This document shows, piece after piece, positions 6,884-16,904 of a DNA stretch of 64,000 nucleotides; within the stretch, counting starts at the first letter, position 1, and each line of letters starts with the position of its first letter. The notes under the pieces were generated by a model that was not told the origin of the DNA, made no database searches, and saw only the letters and a program-made list of their open reading frames with translations. This DNA is from Rhizobium sp. Leaf262 (GTDB lineage: Bacteria > Pseudomonadota > Alphaproteobacteria > Rhizobiales > Rhizobiaceae): contig NZ_LMMM01000004.1 of NCBI RefSeq assembly GCF_001422245.1, positions 232,902 through 296,901 of the forward strand. Direction: 5' to 3'. The translations under genes were made by a program, and so were the position numbers.

Positions 6884-9394
6884 TTGTGGTTGCAAACTCA
6901 ATCGATGCGGCAAGGGGCGCCGGATTTGAACACACAGGACGAAAAACAGCATTTCCGCGGCGCGGAGGCGAGCTTTGCCGCGCAGGCAGAACTCGACGAA
7001 TTGCTGTTGCCGCTTCATGTCTCGCGCGGCGTCATCGCTGTGGAACGTCTGGAGATGCGGACCGCCAGTACGTGGTATTCTCGCTCCAGACTTTGGGTGG
7101 TGGGCCGTATTCAAGAGGAGATCGCGTATCGGCAGGATTTCCTGTTCGTGCCCGTTTTCATTGCCGCGGGCGTGGCACTCTGGTTCGGCCTGCCGGTGAC
7201 ACCATCACGCTGGTTTCTTCTTGCACTTGTTCTCGGCGTCGCATCTCTGGCCGTAGGTTTCCGCCACCGACCGGGTTTGACGACCGCGATATTGAAGGCC
7301 GCGGCCTTGCTGGGTCTGGGTATGCTTCTGGCCGACTGGGAGGCACGGCGCGCTGGCACCATTATTCTCGATACGCCCGTGACCACCACTATTGTCGGAA
7401 CGGTTGAGCGTCGGGAACTCGATGCGCTGGGCAACTGGCGATATCTCGTCGCTTTGTCATCAACTTCGGAGCCGAAGATTGCGCGCGCGCCCCAGACGGT
7501 GTCCCTCGTGTCGCGCAGCAGTCACGATGCCATTCCCATAGGCGGTGCGATTACCGGCAAGGCACGGCTTTCTCCGCCGTCAGGGCCAGCTCTGCCCGGG
7601 CTGAACGACTTTGCTTTTGCCGCCTATTTTAACGGTATCGGTGCCACGGGGTATTTTTACGGGCCGCCCAAAGCAATGCCATCGAAGGTGGAGGAGGGGA
7701 ATGCTGGCTTCTGGCTTGAGCAGGCCGATAGCTGGCTTTACACGTTGCGAAGCGGTATCGCGCAGCGCATCCGCCATATCATCGGCGGCGACGCGGGTGC
7801 TTTCGCCGCCTCCATTGTCACTGATGAGAGACGTGCTATCTCCGGTGAAACGATGGAGGCGCTTCGCGTTTCCGGTCTTGCCCATATCGTTGCCATATCC
7901 GGTTTGAATATGGCACTCGCTGCAGGAATTTTCTTCATTGGCATGCGCAGTGCCTTTAGCCTCTTTCCGGGTTTTTCGCAGCGCCGGCCTGTCAAAAAGA
8001 TTTCAGCCTTCGCCGCTCTCCTGATGACGCTGTGCTACTATTTGATTTCGGGTTTTGCGGTGTCGGCAGAAAGAGCATGGTTGATGATGTCGATCATGCT
8101 GATTGCCGTTCTGGTCGACAAACCCTCGATAAGCCTGCGGAATGTCGCTTTGTCCGCTCTTGTCATCATCGTGCTGTCTCCGCATGAAGTTATGGGCCCT
8201 AGTTTCCAGATGTCTTTCGCAGCGACACTGGCGCTGGTTTCCAGCTATTCGTTCTGGAGCAGATGGCGCGGCGAACGGGAAAGGTTCGTCATGGCCAGGC
8301 CGCCTCTTTGGCTATCCCTCGCGTCGAAGGCGGGGACGCTGGTGGCTGGCGTTATCGTGACGTCACTGATCGGTGGCATCTCGACTGCAATCTACTCCAT
8401 CGAGCATTTTCATCGCATCACGACCTACGGGCTGGCAGCCAATCTGGCAGCGATGCCGGTGATGTCGCTGGTCGTCATGCCCTTTGCTCTGATCGGAATG
8501 CTGCTGATGCCGTTCGGTCTGGACGCACCGTTTCTTAAAATCATGGGCTACGGCATGGCCGTTGTCATCGACATTGCCAAAACCGTATCGAGCTGGGGTG
8601 GAGATGAGACGATCGGACGCCAGAATGGCTGGTTTCTGGCCATTTCGACAAGTGGGTTTCTGCTGATCGCGCTGCTGCGCACACGCTTGGCGCTGATTGG
8701 CTTGCCCTTCATAGCGGCAGGGTTCGCAATGCTTGTCATCGAGCAAGGCCGCAGCAGACCGGACCTGCTGATTTATGAAGACGGCTCGCTCGTGGCGCTT
8801 TTGACCAAAGATGCCGTGGCGACAACCAAACAGCGAGCATCGGGATTCGTTTATGAGCAATGGGCACGGGCTGTGCCTCTGCCAGACCTGCACATCCCGG
8901 CAAATATGTTGGCAACCACAAGATCGTCCGACGAAAAGGAGGCGGATGGAAAACGCCCGAGGCTGAGCGATCAAGATAAAATACGCGCGGCTGAGGAGAT
9001 GCAAGCGGCCTTCACCAAAGCTGATGTCTTCACCTGCCGAAAAGACAGCTGGTGCGCGGCCAGATCGCAAGAGGGTGCCACCATCGCTGTCATTTTCGAT
9101 AGCACTCTCACGGCGATGGCCTGTGATGTGGCCAAGATCGTCGTGACGACGCGCCGAGCGCCGTTCAGCGAATGTCATTCCGGAGCGATACTTTTCAGTC
9201 AGGACGTCTTGCGCCGGACCGGCTCCTTGGAATTATGGCTTGGGGATGATGCAAGGCCTGTCATTCATGCCAATGCTGCAATGGAGGGCTCCCACCGCGC
9301 CTGGACAATGCACCGTGCGTATGAATGGCGCAGTGACCGCTACGAGACAACCTTGCCCTTACCTATCGAGCGCATTCTATCGCCCAACCGGTGA
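6884..9394 (+). CDS. ComEC/Rec2 family membrane protein
   Basis: This is a large polytopic membrane protein of 836 residues. Homologues form the inner-membrane DNA channel of natural transformation. After a soluble N-terminus of about 70 residues come a DUF4131-like region and the competence domain with the hallmark LAHIVAISGLN (about residues 332-342), followed by many hydrophobic helices to about residue 620. The C-terminal 200 residues are soluble but show no metallo-beta-lactamase HxHxDH motif, so the nuclease-like domain of classic ComEC is degenerate or absent. The TTG at 6884 is 14 bases from AGGAGG, which is long; the ATG at 6905 is the alternative. Transformation function in this lineage is unproven. 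Confidence 0.85.
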   Translation: MWLQTQSMRQGAPDLNTQDEKQHFRGAEASFAAQAELDELLLPLHVSRGVIAVERLEMRTASTWYSRSRLWVVGRIQEEIAYRQDFLFVPVFIAAGVALWFGLPVTPSRWFLLALVLGVASLAVGFRHRPGLTTAILKAAALLGLGMLLADWEARRAGTIILDTPVTTTIVGTVERRELDALGNWRYLVALSSTSEPKIARAPQTVSLVSRSSHDAIPIGGAITGKARLSPPSGPALPGLNDFAFAAYFNGIGATGYFYGPPKAMPSKVEEGNAGFWLEQADSWLYTLRSGIAQRIRHIIGGDAGAFAASIVTDERRAISGETMEALRVSGLAHIVAISGLNMALAAGIFFIGMRSAFSLFPGFSQRRPVKKISAFAALLMTLCYYLISGFAVSAERAWLMMSIMLIAVLVDKPSISLRNVALSALVIIVLSPHEVMGPSFQMSFAATLALVSSYSFWSRWRGERERFVMARPPLWLSLASKAGTLVAGVIVTSLIGGISTAIYSIEHFHRITTYGLAANLAAMPVMSLVVMPFALIGMLLMPFGLDAPFLKIMGYGMAVVIDIAKTVSSWGGDETIGRQNGWFLAISTSGFLLIALLRTRLALIGLPFIAAGFAMLVIEQGRSRPDLLIYEDGSLVALLTKDAVATTKQRASGFVYEQWARAVPLPDLHIPANMLATTRSSDEKEADGKRPRLSDQDKIRAAEEMQAAFTKADVFTCRKDSWCAARSQEGATIAVIFDSTLTAMACDVAKIVVTTRRAPFSECHSGAILFSQDVLRRTGSLELWLGDDARPVIHANAAMEGSHRAWTMHRAYEWRSDRYETTLPLPIERILSPNR

Positions 9395-9416
9395 AAGCCA
9401 TGGAATTCTTGAGAGA

Positions 9417-10094
9417 TCATATTGCGCGCAAGTCTTCAACCCATTCACCCGAGGCGCGGATCTCGACTTCATGGCCTTCGTCACGCCAGGTTTCCCGCAG
9501 CGCAGCGTCTTTCCATTCCTGCATCGCGGGCAGAGACAGAAGGTGGTTTTTATAGCTTTCGGACGCCGCAGAAAGCATTGTGCCGTAGGTTTGAAAACGG
9601 AAGGCGACAGGGCAGAAAAAGGCGTCGACTGCTGTGAACTTCTGGCCCGCCAGAAACGGTCCGTTGAATTTCGACAGGCCTTCCTGCCAAAGCGCATCGA
9701 TCCGCTCTATGTCGCGTTTGAGAGCTGCTCCGAGATCGAAAGGCTGGATGCGCAGACCGACGCTCATTGGATGGCTGTTTCTCAGCGCCGAAAAACCAGA
9801 ATGCATTTCTGCAGCGGCAGAGCGAGACCAGGCACGCGCGGTTCGATCTTGTGCCCAGATGCCATCATGCGTTTCAGCAAGATATTCTGCAATGGCAAGC
9901 GAATCCCAAATTGTCAGCCCATCATCAACGAGGCAGGGTACCCGGCCTGTCGGCGAAAATGCCGCAAAACCTGCTGTCGTCTCGCCCATGGGTACCAATT
10001 TTTCGGCAAAGGGAATGCCAAGCGTGCGCATCAGAACCCATGCGCGCAAAGACCAGGACGAATAGTTCTTGTTGGTAATGTAGAGCTGATACAT
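9417..10094 (-). CDS. Glutathione S-transferase family protein
   Basis: This is a soluble GST of about 225 residues. The chosen start (MYQLYITNKNYSSWSLRAWV) is preceded by GAGGA at a workable distance; a longer frame to 10169 has no ribosome site. The N-terminal thioredoxin fold has a Ser-rich catalytic loop (NYSSWSLRA), the cis-Pro segment RVPCLVDDG, and the gamma-glutamyl contact DSLAIAEYL. The C-terminal all-helical domain follows. The substrate is unknown. It lies downstream of lexA in the same direction but is separated by a terminator and about 260 further bases, so it has its own promoter. Confidence 0.88.
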   Translation of the reverse strand: MYQLYITNKNYSSWSLRAWVLMRTLGIPFAEKLVPMGETTAGFAAFSPTGRVPCLVDDGLTIWDSLAIAEYLAETHDGIWAQDRTARAWSRSAAAEMHSGFSALRNSHPMSVGLRIQPFDLGAALKRDIERIDALWQEGLSKFNGPFLAGQKFTAVDAFFCPVAFRFQTYGTMLSAASESYKNHLLSLPAMQEWKDAALRETWRDEGHEVEIRASGEWVEDLRAI

Positions 10095-10167
10095 GCGACC
10101 ATCCTCACCAGTTGCTATCCTGATTAGCGCGGAAAAATGCGTCGATAAAGCCGTCCAGAATGATACC

Positions 10168-10190
10168 AACCCTCAAATTATTTGATGGTT
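10168..10190. repeat. Inverted repeat upstream of the GST gene
   Basis: AACC-c-TCAAA, a 3-base centre TTA, then TTTGA-t-GGTT: ten-base arms with one mismatch, 74 bases before the GST start codon. It could be an operator. It has no T-run and sits in a promoter position, so a terminator is unlikely. Confidence 0.4.
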
Positions 10191-10348
10191 ACGTCTGTCA
10201 TCGCTTGCGAATGATCTCAGGGCCTTATTCGTCATAAAATTGGATGAAGGATTACGAGGTGTTTTTAACAGAGGAGCTAAAAAATCCTTGAACTCACGAA
10301 GCTTGATGTCGATAATTATCCGGCTAATTAAAATCTCGAAAAGTTCAA

Positions 10349-10370
10349 GAAAACGGGGCATATTTGCCCC
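10349..10370 (-). terminator. Rho-independent terminator of lexA
   Basis: On the minus strand GGGGCA-AATA-TGCCCC is followed by GTTTT. The stem has six base pairs and a 4-base loop, about 80 bases past the lexA stop. Confidence 0.65.
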
Positions 10371-10451
10371 ATCTTGTGCGCCGCTTGCTCATGTGAAGGT
10401 TTTTTAGAAGTCATCAAAGCCGCACAGCAGGCTGCGCGGACTTCAAAGCAG

Positions 10452-11174
10452 TCAATGGTATCTGCGGATCAACCCAACCAGTTTGCCCTGGATTTTTACT
10501 CTGTCAGGTCCAAAAATCCGGGTCTCGTAAGCAGGGTTCGCAGCTTCGAGGGCAATGGACGCGCCTTTGCGGCGGAAACGCTTCAACGTTGCTTCTTCGT
10601 CGTCCACCAGTGCGACGATGATATCACCGGGGTTGGCGGTGCTCGTGTCGCGAATGATGACCGTGTCGCCGTCGAAAATGCCGGCTTCGATCATCGAATC
10701 GCCTCTGACCTCAAGCGCATAGTGCTCGCCAGAGCCCAGCATGTCCATTGGTACGACAACATCATGTGTGTTGTTCTGGATTGCTGAAATCGGGACACCT
10801 GCAGCGATTCGTCCCATCACGGGGACGCTGACGGAATCGGAGCCACGATCATTCGAAGCGGGCGGCGGTGGCGGCGTTTCAACCGCCTTTGGCTTGCCAA
10901 GACTGCCTTCGATCACGCTTGGCGAAAAGCCGCGCTGAGGCTTTGCCTGTGGTGTGTAGGATTCGGGCAGTTTGATAACCTCGAGCGCGCGCGCCCTGTT
11001 CGGTAGCCGGCGAATGAAACCGCGTTCCTCCAATGCTGTGATCAGCCTGTGGATACCGGATTTGGAGGCTAGATCGAGCGCATCCTTCATTTCATCGAAG
11101 GACGGCGGCACGCCGGACTCTTTCATTCGCTCATGAATGAAGAGAAGCAGTTCCTGCTGTTTGCGCGTGAGCAT
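10452..11174 (-). CDS. lexA: SOS repressor LexA
   Basis: This 240-residue repressor-protease controls the SOS response. The frame is open further upstream, but [10 protein letters not shown] is the conserved N-terminus. The winged helix-turn-helix (about residues 24-58) includes [20 protein letters not shown]. The autocleavage site is Ala125-Gly126 in RIAAGVP, and the catalytic dyad is Ser160 (RGDSM) and Lys198 (ATLKRF). All are intact, so RecA-stimulated self-cleavage is expected. A proline-rich linker (about residues 100-106) is longer than in E. coli. A LexA box lies upstream and indicates autoregulation. Confidence 0.98.
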   Translation of the reverse strand: MLTRKQQELLLFIHERMKESGVPPSFDEMKDALDLASKSGIHRLITALEERGFIRRLPNRARALEVIKLPESYTPQAKPQRGFSPSVIEGSLGKPKAVETPPPPPASNDRGSDSVSVPVMGRIAAGVPISAIQNNTHDVVVPMDMLGSGEHYALEVRGDSMIEAGIFDGDTVIIRDTSTANPGDIIVALVDDEEATLKRFRRKGASIALEAANPAYETRIFGPDRVKIQGKLVGLIRRYH

Positions 11175-11239
11175 GGAATAAACACCCTTGAAGCTTCTAG
11201 GCTTTGATTCGTGAAACAAATACAGAACGAACACTATAT

Positions 11240-11254
11240 GTTCCACATGTGTTC
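11240..11254. promoter_or_regulatory. LexA box upstream of lexA
   Basis: GTTC-CACATGT-GTTC, the alphaproteobacterial direct-repeat SOS box (GTTC-N7-GTTC; on the lexA strand GAAC-N7-GAAC). It lies 66-80 bases before the lexA start and overlaps a TTGCAG / TATAGT promoter-like pair on the minus strand. Confidence 0.85.
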
Positions 11255-11435
11255 TGCAATCCCAAAGTGTTACCCCGGATCATTTAAGGTATCATTGATG
11301 CACTGTTCGCCTCGGTCGATTGCTTCGTCTGGTGACTTCGCGTGGGCTTGCTGCTAAGTGCGATGCCATCAAAAGATCAAGGGCTGGTTTGGCGCAGGTG
11401 GCGCCAGGGCGCTCCGTTATTTGTGAGGAATCAGG

Positions 11436-12284
11436 ATGAGCGTGACGAATAAGCTGAAGGTTGTTGCCGGGGAAGGTGTGCGCGCAGTTTCCTTCTCCAA
11501 TACGGAACGTTTCTCGCTGATTGCCGGGCCGTGCCAGATGGAGAGCCGCGACCATGCCTTCATGATTGCCGAGACCATGGTGGAGCTGTGCGGCAGGCTG
11601 GGTATCGGTCTTGTCTACAAGTCGTCCTTTGATAAGGCCAACCGCACGTCCCTGTCGGGCCAACGCGGTATCGGGATCGATAAGGCGCTGGAGGTTTTTG
11701 CTGAGCTCAAGGAGCAGTTCGGCTTTCCAGTGCTGACGGATATTCACACGGAAGAGCAGTGCGCAATCGTGTCACCGGTTGTCGACATCCTTCAAATCCC
11801 GGCGTTTCTCAGCAGGCAAACGGACCTTCTGGTGGCGGCGGCCAAGACCGGTCGGGTCGTCAATGTGAAGAAGGGTCAGTTCCTGGCGCCTTGGGACATG
11901 AAGAATGTTCTGGCCAAGCTGAACGATAGTGGCAACCCGAACGTGCTGCTGTGCGAGCGCGGCGCGTCCTTCGGTTATAACACGCTCGTGTCTGACATGC
12001 GCTCACTGCCCATCATGGCATCGCTCGGCGCGCCGGTTGTCTTCGACGCGACTCACTCCGTGCAGCAGCCAGGCGGGCAGGGTGGTTCGAGCGGTGGCCA
12101 GCGGGAATTCGTGGAAACGCTGTCCCGTGCGGCGATTGCGGTGGGTGTTGCCGGTCTTTTCGTAGAGACGCACGAGGACCCCGATAACGCACCGTCCGAT
12201 GGGCCGAACATGGTGCACCTCAAGGATATGCCGAAGCTTCTGGAAAAACTGCTGGCGTTTGATGATATCGCGAAGGCTGCGTGA
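11436..12284 (+). CDS. kdsA: 3-deoxy-8-phosphooctulonate synthase
   Basis: This 282-residue TIM-barrel enzyme condenses phosphoenolpyruvate and arabinose 5-phosphate to KDO 8-phosphate for lipopolysaccharide core synthesis. Visible marks are [29 protein letters not shown] and [10 protein letters not shown]. The N-terminal strand reads [10 protein letters not shown], with Cys where the metal-independent E. coli enzyme has Asn. His in DATHSV, Glu in FVETHEDP and Asp in SDGPNM complete the ligand set of the metal-dependent class. It is probably a metalloenzyme. Start: ATG with GTGAGGA upstream. A terminator-like hairpin follows at 12317-12342. Confidence 0.97.
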   Translation: MSVTNKLKVVAGEGVRAVSFSNTERFSLIAGPCQMESRDHAFMIAETMVELCGRLGIGLVYKSSFDKANRTSLSGQRGIGIDKALEVFAELKEQFGFPVLTDIHTEEQCAIVSPVVDILQIPAFLSRQTDLLVAAAKTGRVVNVKKGQFLAPWDMKNVLAKLNDSGNPNVLLCERGASFGYNTLVSDMRSLPIMASLGAPVVFDATHSVQQPGGQGGSSGGQREFVETLSRAAIAVGVAGLFVETHEDPDNAPSDGPNMVHLKDMPKLLEKLLAFDDIAKAA

Positions 12285-12316
12285 CCGCTTTTGGCCTCAA
12301 TCGATTTTTATGAAAA

Positions 12317-12342
12317 GACGGCGTCCAGAGATGGGCGCCGTC
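12317..12342 (+). terminator. Terminator-like hairpin after kdsA
   Basis: GACGGCGTCC and GGGCGCCGTC form a ten-base stem with one T-G pair and the loop AGAGAT. The following ATTGTAATTT is only moderately T-rich, so termination may be partial. Confidence 0.55.
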
Positions 12343-12479
12343 ATTGTAATTTCTTGCGCGTCGTCTACAGCGACGGAGGAAGTTCACATCGAGTCGCTAT
12401 TCCGTCGCCCTGTTTATCGCGCCGCTCATCCGAAAAGCGCTTCACAGTTTTCGGGATGCACTCTAAGACAGGCAACTGA

Positions 12480-13784
<1,305 letters not shown>

Positions 13785-13804
13785 GAATTGCTTGAAAGTC
13801 CAAG

Positions 13805-13833
13805 AAAAAGGCTCGCTTCGGCGGGCCTTTTTT
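13805..13833 (+). terminator. Rho-independent terminator after eno
   Basis: AAGGCTCGC-TTCG-GCGGGCCTT followed by a T-run: a nine-base stem with a UUCG tetraloop, about 20 bases past the eno stop. Confidence 0.9.
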
Positions 13834-13929
13834 GTGTGCTGCGGTGGGTGAGGGAATTAAGGTCAACGGATGGTTAAACAAATGCGGTTATGGTGGTTCC
13901 AGTAACGCGTTTGAAGGCTGTTTCAGAGT

Positions 13930-14247
13930 ATGTGGACCAAGCATCACAAGAAAAGACGTTTTGGCCGTCTGGTCGTTCCGGCCATCACGGTCGCCTTTCT
14001 TTCCTATTTCGGTTATCATTCCATCCACGGCGATTTCGGGCTTCAGGCCACGGAGCGTCTGGAGCGCCAGCGTATTGCCAGAACAGCTGAGCTTGCGAAG
14101 CTGACGAAGACCCGCGTTGCGCTGGAGCGTCAGGTCGAATTGATGAGCGATGGATCGCTCGAGCGTGACATGATCGATGAGATATCGCGCTACCAGCTGA
14201 ATATGTCCCGTCCGGACGAAATCGTCATCATGAACGCATATTTCTGA
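13930..14247 (+). CDS. FtsB/DivIC-family septum formation protein
   Basis: This 105-residue bitopic membrane protein has a short basic cytoplasmic start (MWTKHHKKRRFGR), one membrane segment at about residues 14-29, and a periplasmic coiled coil (about residues 38-75) with heptad-like LERQRIARTAELAKL. The size, topology and position between eno and pdhA match the FtsB/DivIC division proteins of other rhizobia and many proteobacteria. FtsB bridges FtsL and FtsQ in the divisome. The family call rests on architecture and synteny rather than strong sequence motifs. Confidence 0.8.
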   Translation: MWTKHHKKRRFGRLVVPAITVAFLSYFGYHSIHGDFGLQATERLERQRIARTAELAKLTKTRVALERQVELMSDGSLERDMIDEISRYQLNMSRPDEIVIMNAYF

Positions 14248-14399
14248 TTAACTGAATTCCGGTTAATCGACTTTTTTAATTTATTCACAGCCACTTAGGC
14301 TGAATATGAGCCATGCGTTTATGGCATTGCTGCTTTCCCTTTTCTTGCATATGGTGCGCCCCAATCCAACCATTCTAATGGCAACTCAGGGAGGGATGA

Positions 14400-15446
14400 A
14401 TGGCGCCGCGAAAAACCGCGACCGTATCCGGCCGCAAGACCACGGCAAAGACAGCCACCAAGGAATTCACCGGCAAGAACACGCCGGACTTTGGTAAAGA
14501 CCAGGAGCTGCACGCCTATCGTGAAATGCTGCTCATCCGTCGTTTCGAAGAAAAGGCCGGCCAGCTTTACGGCATGGGCTTCATCGGCGGTTTCTGTCAC
14601 CTCTACATTGGGCAGGAAGCTGTCGTCGTCGGCATGAACATGTCGCAGAAGGAAGGCGATCAGGTCATCACCGCTTACCGTGACCACGGCCACATGCTGG
14701 CTGCTGGCATGAGCGCGCGTGGTGTCATGGCCGAGTTGACCGGACGTAGCGGCGGCTTGTCTAAGGGCAAGGGCGGCTCCATGCACATGTTCTCCAAGGA
14801 AAAGCATTTCTACGGCGGACACGGTATCGTTGGCGCACAGGTTTCTCTGGGAACCGGTCTTGCCTTCGCCAACAAGTATCGTGGCAATGACAGCGTTTCC
14901 GTCGCCTATTTCGGTGATGGCGCGGCCAACCAGGGTCAGGTCTACGAGAGCTTCAACATGGCGGCTCTCTGGAAACTGCCGATCATCTATATCGTTGAAA
15001 ACAACCATTATGCGATGGGCACGTCTACCGCCCGCGCAACGGCACAGTCCAACTACTCGCTGCGCGGTTCCGGTTTCGGCATCCCCGGCGTTCAGGTGGA
15101 TGGCATGGATGTGCGCTCCGTCAAGGCGGCTGCCGACGAAGCGCTGGAGCATTGCCGTTCCGGCAAGGGCCCGATCATTCTGGAAATGCTGACCTACCGT
15201 TACCGCGGTCACTCCATGTCTGACCCGGCGAAGTACCGTTCCAAGGACGAAGTGCAGAAGATGCGCGCGGAACATGACCCAATCGAGCAGGTCAAGGCAC
15301 GCTTGATCGAAAATGGTTGGTCGACTGAGGAAGAACTCAAGGCAATCGACAAGGATGTCCGTGACATCGTGGCCGATAGCGCCGAGTTCGCCCAGAACGA
15401 TCCGGAGCCGGATGTATCCGAGCTCTACACCGACATTCTGCTCTGA
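14400..15446 (+). CDS. pdhA: Pyruvate dehydrogenase E1 component, alpha subunit
   Basis: This 348-residue thiamine diphosphate-dependent subunit decarboxylates pyruvate in the PDH complex. The ThDP motif begins GDGAANQG and ends at NNHYAMGT. The phosphorylation-loop region TYRYRGHSMSDPAKYR is typical of the alpha2-beta2 E1 class. The N-terminus is Lys/Thr-rich and Ala/Pro-poor (MAPRKTATVSGRKT), as in other alphaproteobacteria. GGGAGGG directly precedes the ATG. It is the first gene of the pdhABC cluster, with pdhB starting 18 bases after its stop. Confidence 0.98.
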   Translation: MAPRKTATVSGRKTTAKTATKEFTGKNTPDFGKDQELHAYREMLLIRRFEEKAGQLYGMGFIGGFCHLYIGQEAVVVGMNMSQKEGDQVITAYRDHGHMLAAGMSARGVMAELTGRSGGLSKGKGGSMHMFSKEKHFYGGHGIVGAQVSLGTGLAFANKYRGNDSVSVAYFGDGAANQGQVYESFNMAALWKLPIIYIVENNHYAMGTSTARATAQSNYSLRGSGFGIPGVQVDGMDVRSVKAAADEALEHCRSGKGPIILEMLTYRYRGHSMSDPAKYRSKDEVQKMRAEHDPIEQVKARLIENGWSTEEELKAIDKDVRDIVADSAEFAQNDPEPDVSELYTDILL

Positions 15447-15464
15447 TTTGGGAAGGGAGATACC

Positions 15465-16889
15465 ATGCCTATAGAAATTCTCATGCCCGCCCTTTCCCCA
15501 ACCATGGAGGAAGGCACGCTTTCCAAATGGCTGAAGAAAGAGGGTGACAAGGTTACCTCCGGCGACGTGATCGCGGAAATCGAAACGGACAAGGCAACGA
15601 TGGAAGTCGAAGCCGTGGATGAAGGCACCATCGGCAAGCTGCTGATCGAGGCCGGCACCGAAAACGTCAAGGTCAACACGGCCATCGCCGTGCTGCTTCA
15701 GGAAGGCGAAAGCGCCGACGACATCTCGTCCGCTTCCGCCAAAAAGGAAGAGCCGAAGGCGGATGCTGCCAATTCCGGTTCCGAAGCTGCTGGCGGCAAG
15801 ACCCGCGAAGCCAGCGAAGAGCCTTCTGCTGCCAAGGAAGCCGCAAAGGTTCCGGCAGCACCGAAGATCGAAGTTGCTGCCGACCCTGATATTCCAGAAG
15901 GCACGGAATTCGTAACGCAGACCGTGCGCGAAGCACTTCGCGATGCGATGGCAGAGGAAATGCGCTCCGACGAAAACGTCTTCGTCATGGGCGAAGAAGT
16001 GGCCGAATATCAGGGCGCCTACAAGATCACTCAAGGGTTGCTGCAGGAATTCGGTGCCAAGCGCGTGATCGATACGCCGATCACCGAACACGGCTTTGCC
16101 GGTATCGGCGTTGGTGCAGCGATGACGGGTCTTCGCCCGATTGTTGAATTCATGACATTCAACTTCGCCATGCAGGCCATTGACCAGATCGTCAACTCTG
16201 CTGCCAAGACGCTTTACATGTCTGGTGGTCAGATGGGTGCGCCGATGGTGTTCCGTGGTCCGTCGGGCGCTGCTGCCCGCGTGGCTGCGCAGCACTCGCA
16301 GTGCTATGCCGCATGGTACAGCCATATTCCGGGCCTCAAGGTGATCATGCCGTACACGGCTGCTGACGCCAAGGGTCTGCTCAAGGCTGCTATCCGCGAT
16401 CCGAACCCGATTGTCTTCCTTGAGAACGAAATTCTCTACGGCCAGAGCTTCGAAGTGCCGAAGCTGGATGATTTCGTGCTGCCAATCGGCAAGGCACGCA
16501 TTCACCGCAAGGGTAAGGATGCGACCATCGTGTCCTTCGGTATCGGCATGACCTATGCGGTCAAGGCTGTTGCGGAACTCGAAAAGCTCGGCATCGACGT
16601 CGAACTGATCGACCTGCGCACCATCCGTCCGATGGACCTTCCGACGGTCATCGAATCCGTCAAGAAGACGGGTCGTCTGGTCACGGTGGAAGAAGGCTTC
16701 CCGCAGTCATCGGTCGGTGACTTCATTTCCAACAGCGTTCAGCGCGCCGCATTCGATTATCTCGATGCGCCGATCCTGACGATTGCTGGCAAGGACGTAC
16801 CGATGCCTTATGCTGCGAACCTCGAAAAGCTGGCTCTGCCGAACGTCGATGAAGTCGTTCAGGCCGTCAAAACCGTCTGCTACAAATAA
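15465..16889 (+). CDS. pdhB: Pyruvate dehydrogenase E1 component, beta subunit with N-terminal lipoyl domain
   Basis: This 474-residue protein has two parts. Residues 1-78 are a biotinyl/lipoyl domain with the lipoyl Lys at position 43 ([15 protein letters not shown]). A flexible Ala/Glu/Lys linker (about 80-140) leads to the E1 beta transketolase-like domain ([20 protein letters not shown] onward). The lipoyl domain is nearly the same as that of PdhC, which suggests duplication and fusion. This arrangement is known in alphaproteobacteria. LipA in this window would make the cofactor. Spacing to pdhC is 15 bases with GGGGAGGG as the ribosome site. Confidence 0.98.
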   Translation: MPIEILMPALSPTMEEGTLSKWLKKEGDKVTSGDVIAEIETDKATMEVEAVDEGTIGKLLIEAGTENVKVNTAIAVLLQEGESADDISSASAKKEEPKADAANSGSEAAGGKTREASEEPSAAKEAAKVPAAPKIEVAADPDIPEGTEFVTQTVREALRDAMAEEMRSDENVFVMGEEVAEYQGAYKITQGLLQEFGAKRVIDTPITEHGFAGIGVGAAMTGLRPIVEFMTFNFAMQAIDQIVNSAAKTLYMSGGQMGAPMVFRGPSGAAARVAAQHSQCYAAWYSHIPGLKVIMPYTAADAKGLLKAAIRDPNPIVFLENEILYGQSFEVPKLDDFVLPIGKARIHRKGKDATIVSFGIGMTYAVKAVAELEKLGIDVELIDLRTIRPMDLPTVIESVKKTGRLVTVEEGFPQSSVGDFISNSVQRAAFDYLDAPILTIAGKDVPMPYAANLEKLALPNVDEVVQAVKTVCYK

Positions 16890-16904
16890 GGGGAGGGCGT
16901 TTCG

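Larger units (their letters stand above)
10095..10451. other. Intergenic region between the GST gene and lexA
   Basis: This region of 357 bases carries no convincing gene. A 62-codon minus-strand frame (10173-10361) lacks a ribosome site and begins inside the lexA terminator, so I reject it. The region holds the lexA terminator (10349-10370) and a near-perfect inverted repeat at 10168-10190 upstream of the GST gene. I see nothing else I can support. Confidence 0.6.

Noticed and set aside
10173..10361. A 62-codon minus-strand frame between the GST and lexA genes
   Set aside because: It begins inside the lexA terminator, has no ribosome site and no resemblance to a protein I know.
14319..16505. 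A 728-codon minus-strand frame across pdhA and pdhB
   Set aside because: It is an antisense shadow of two certain genes, rich in His/Arg/Gly, and has no motif or ribosome site.
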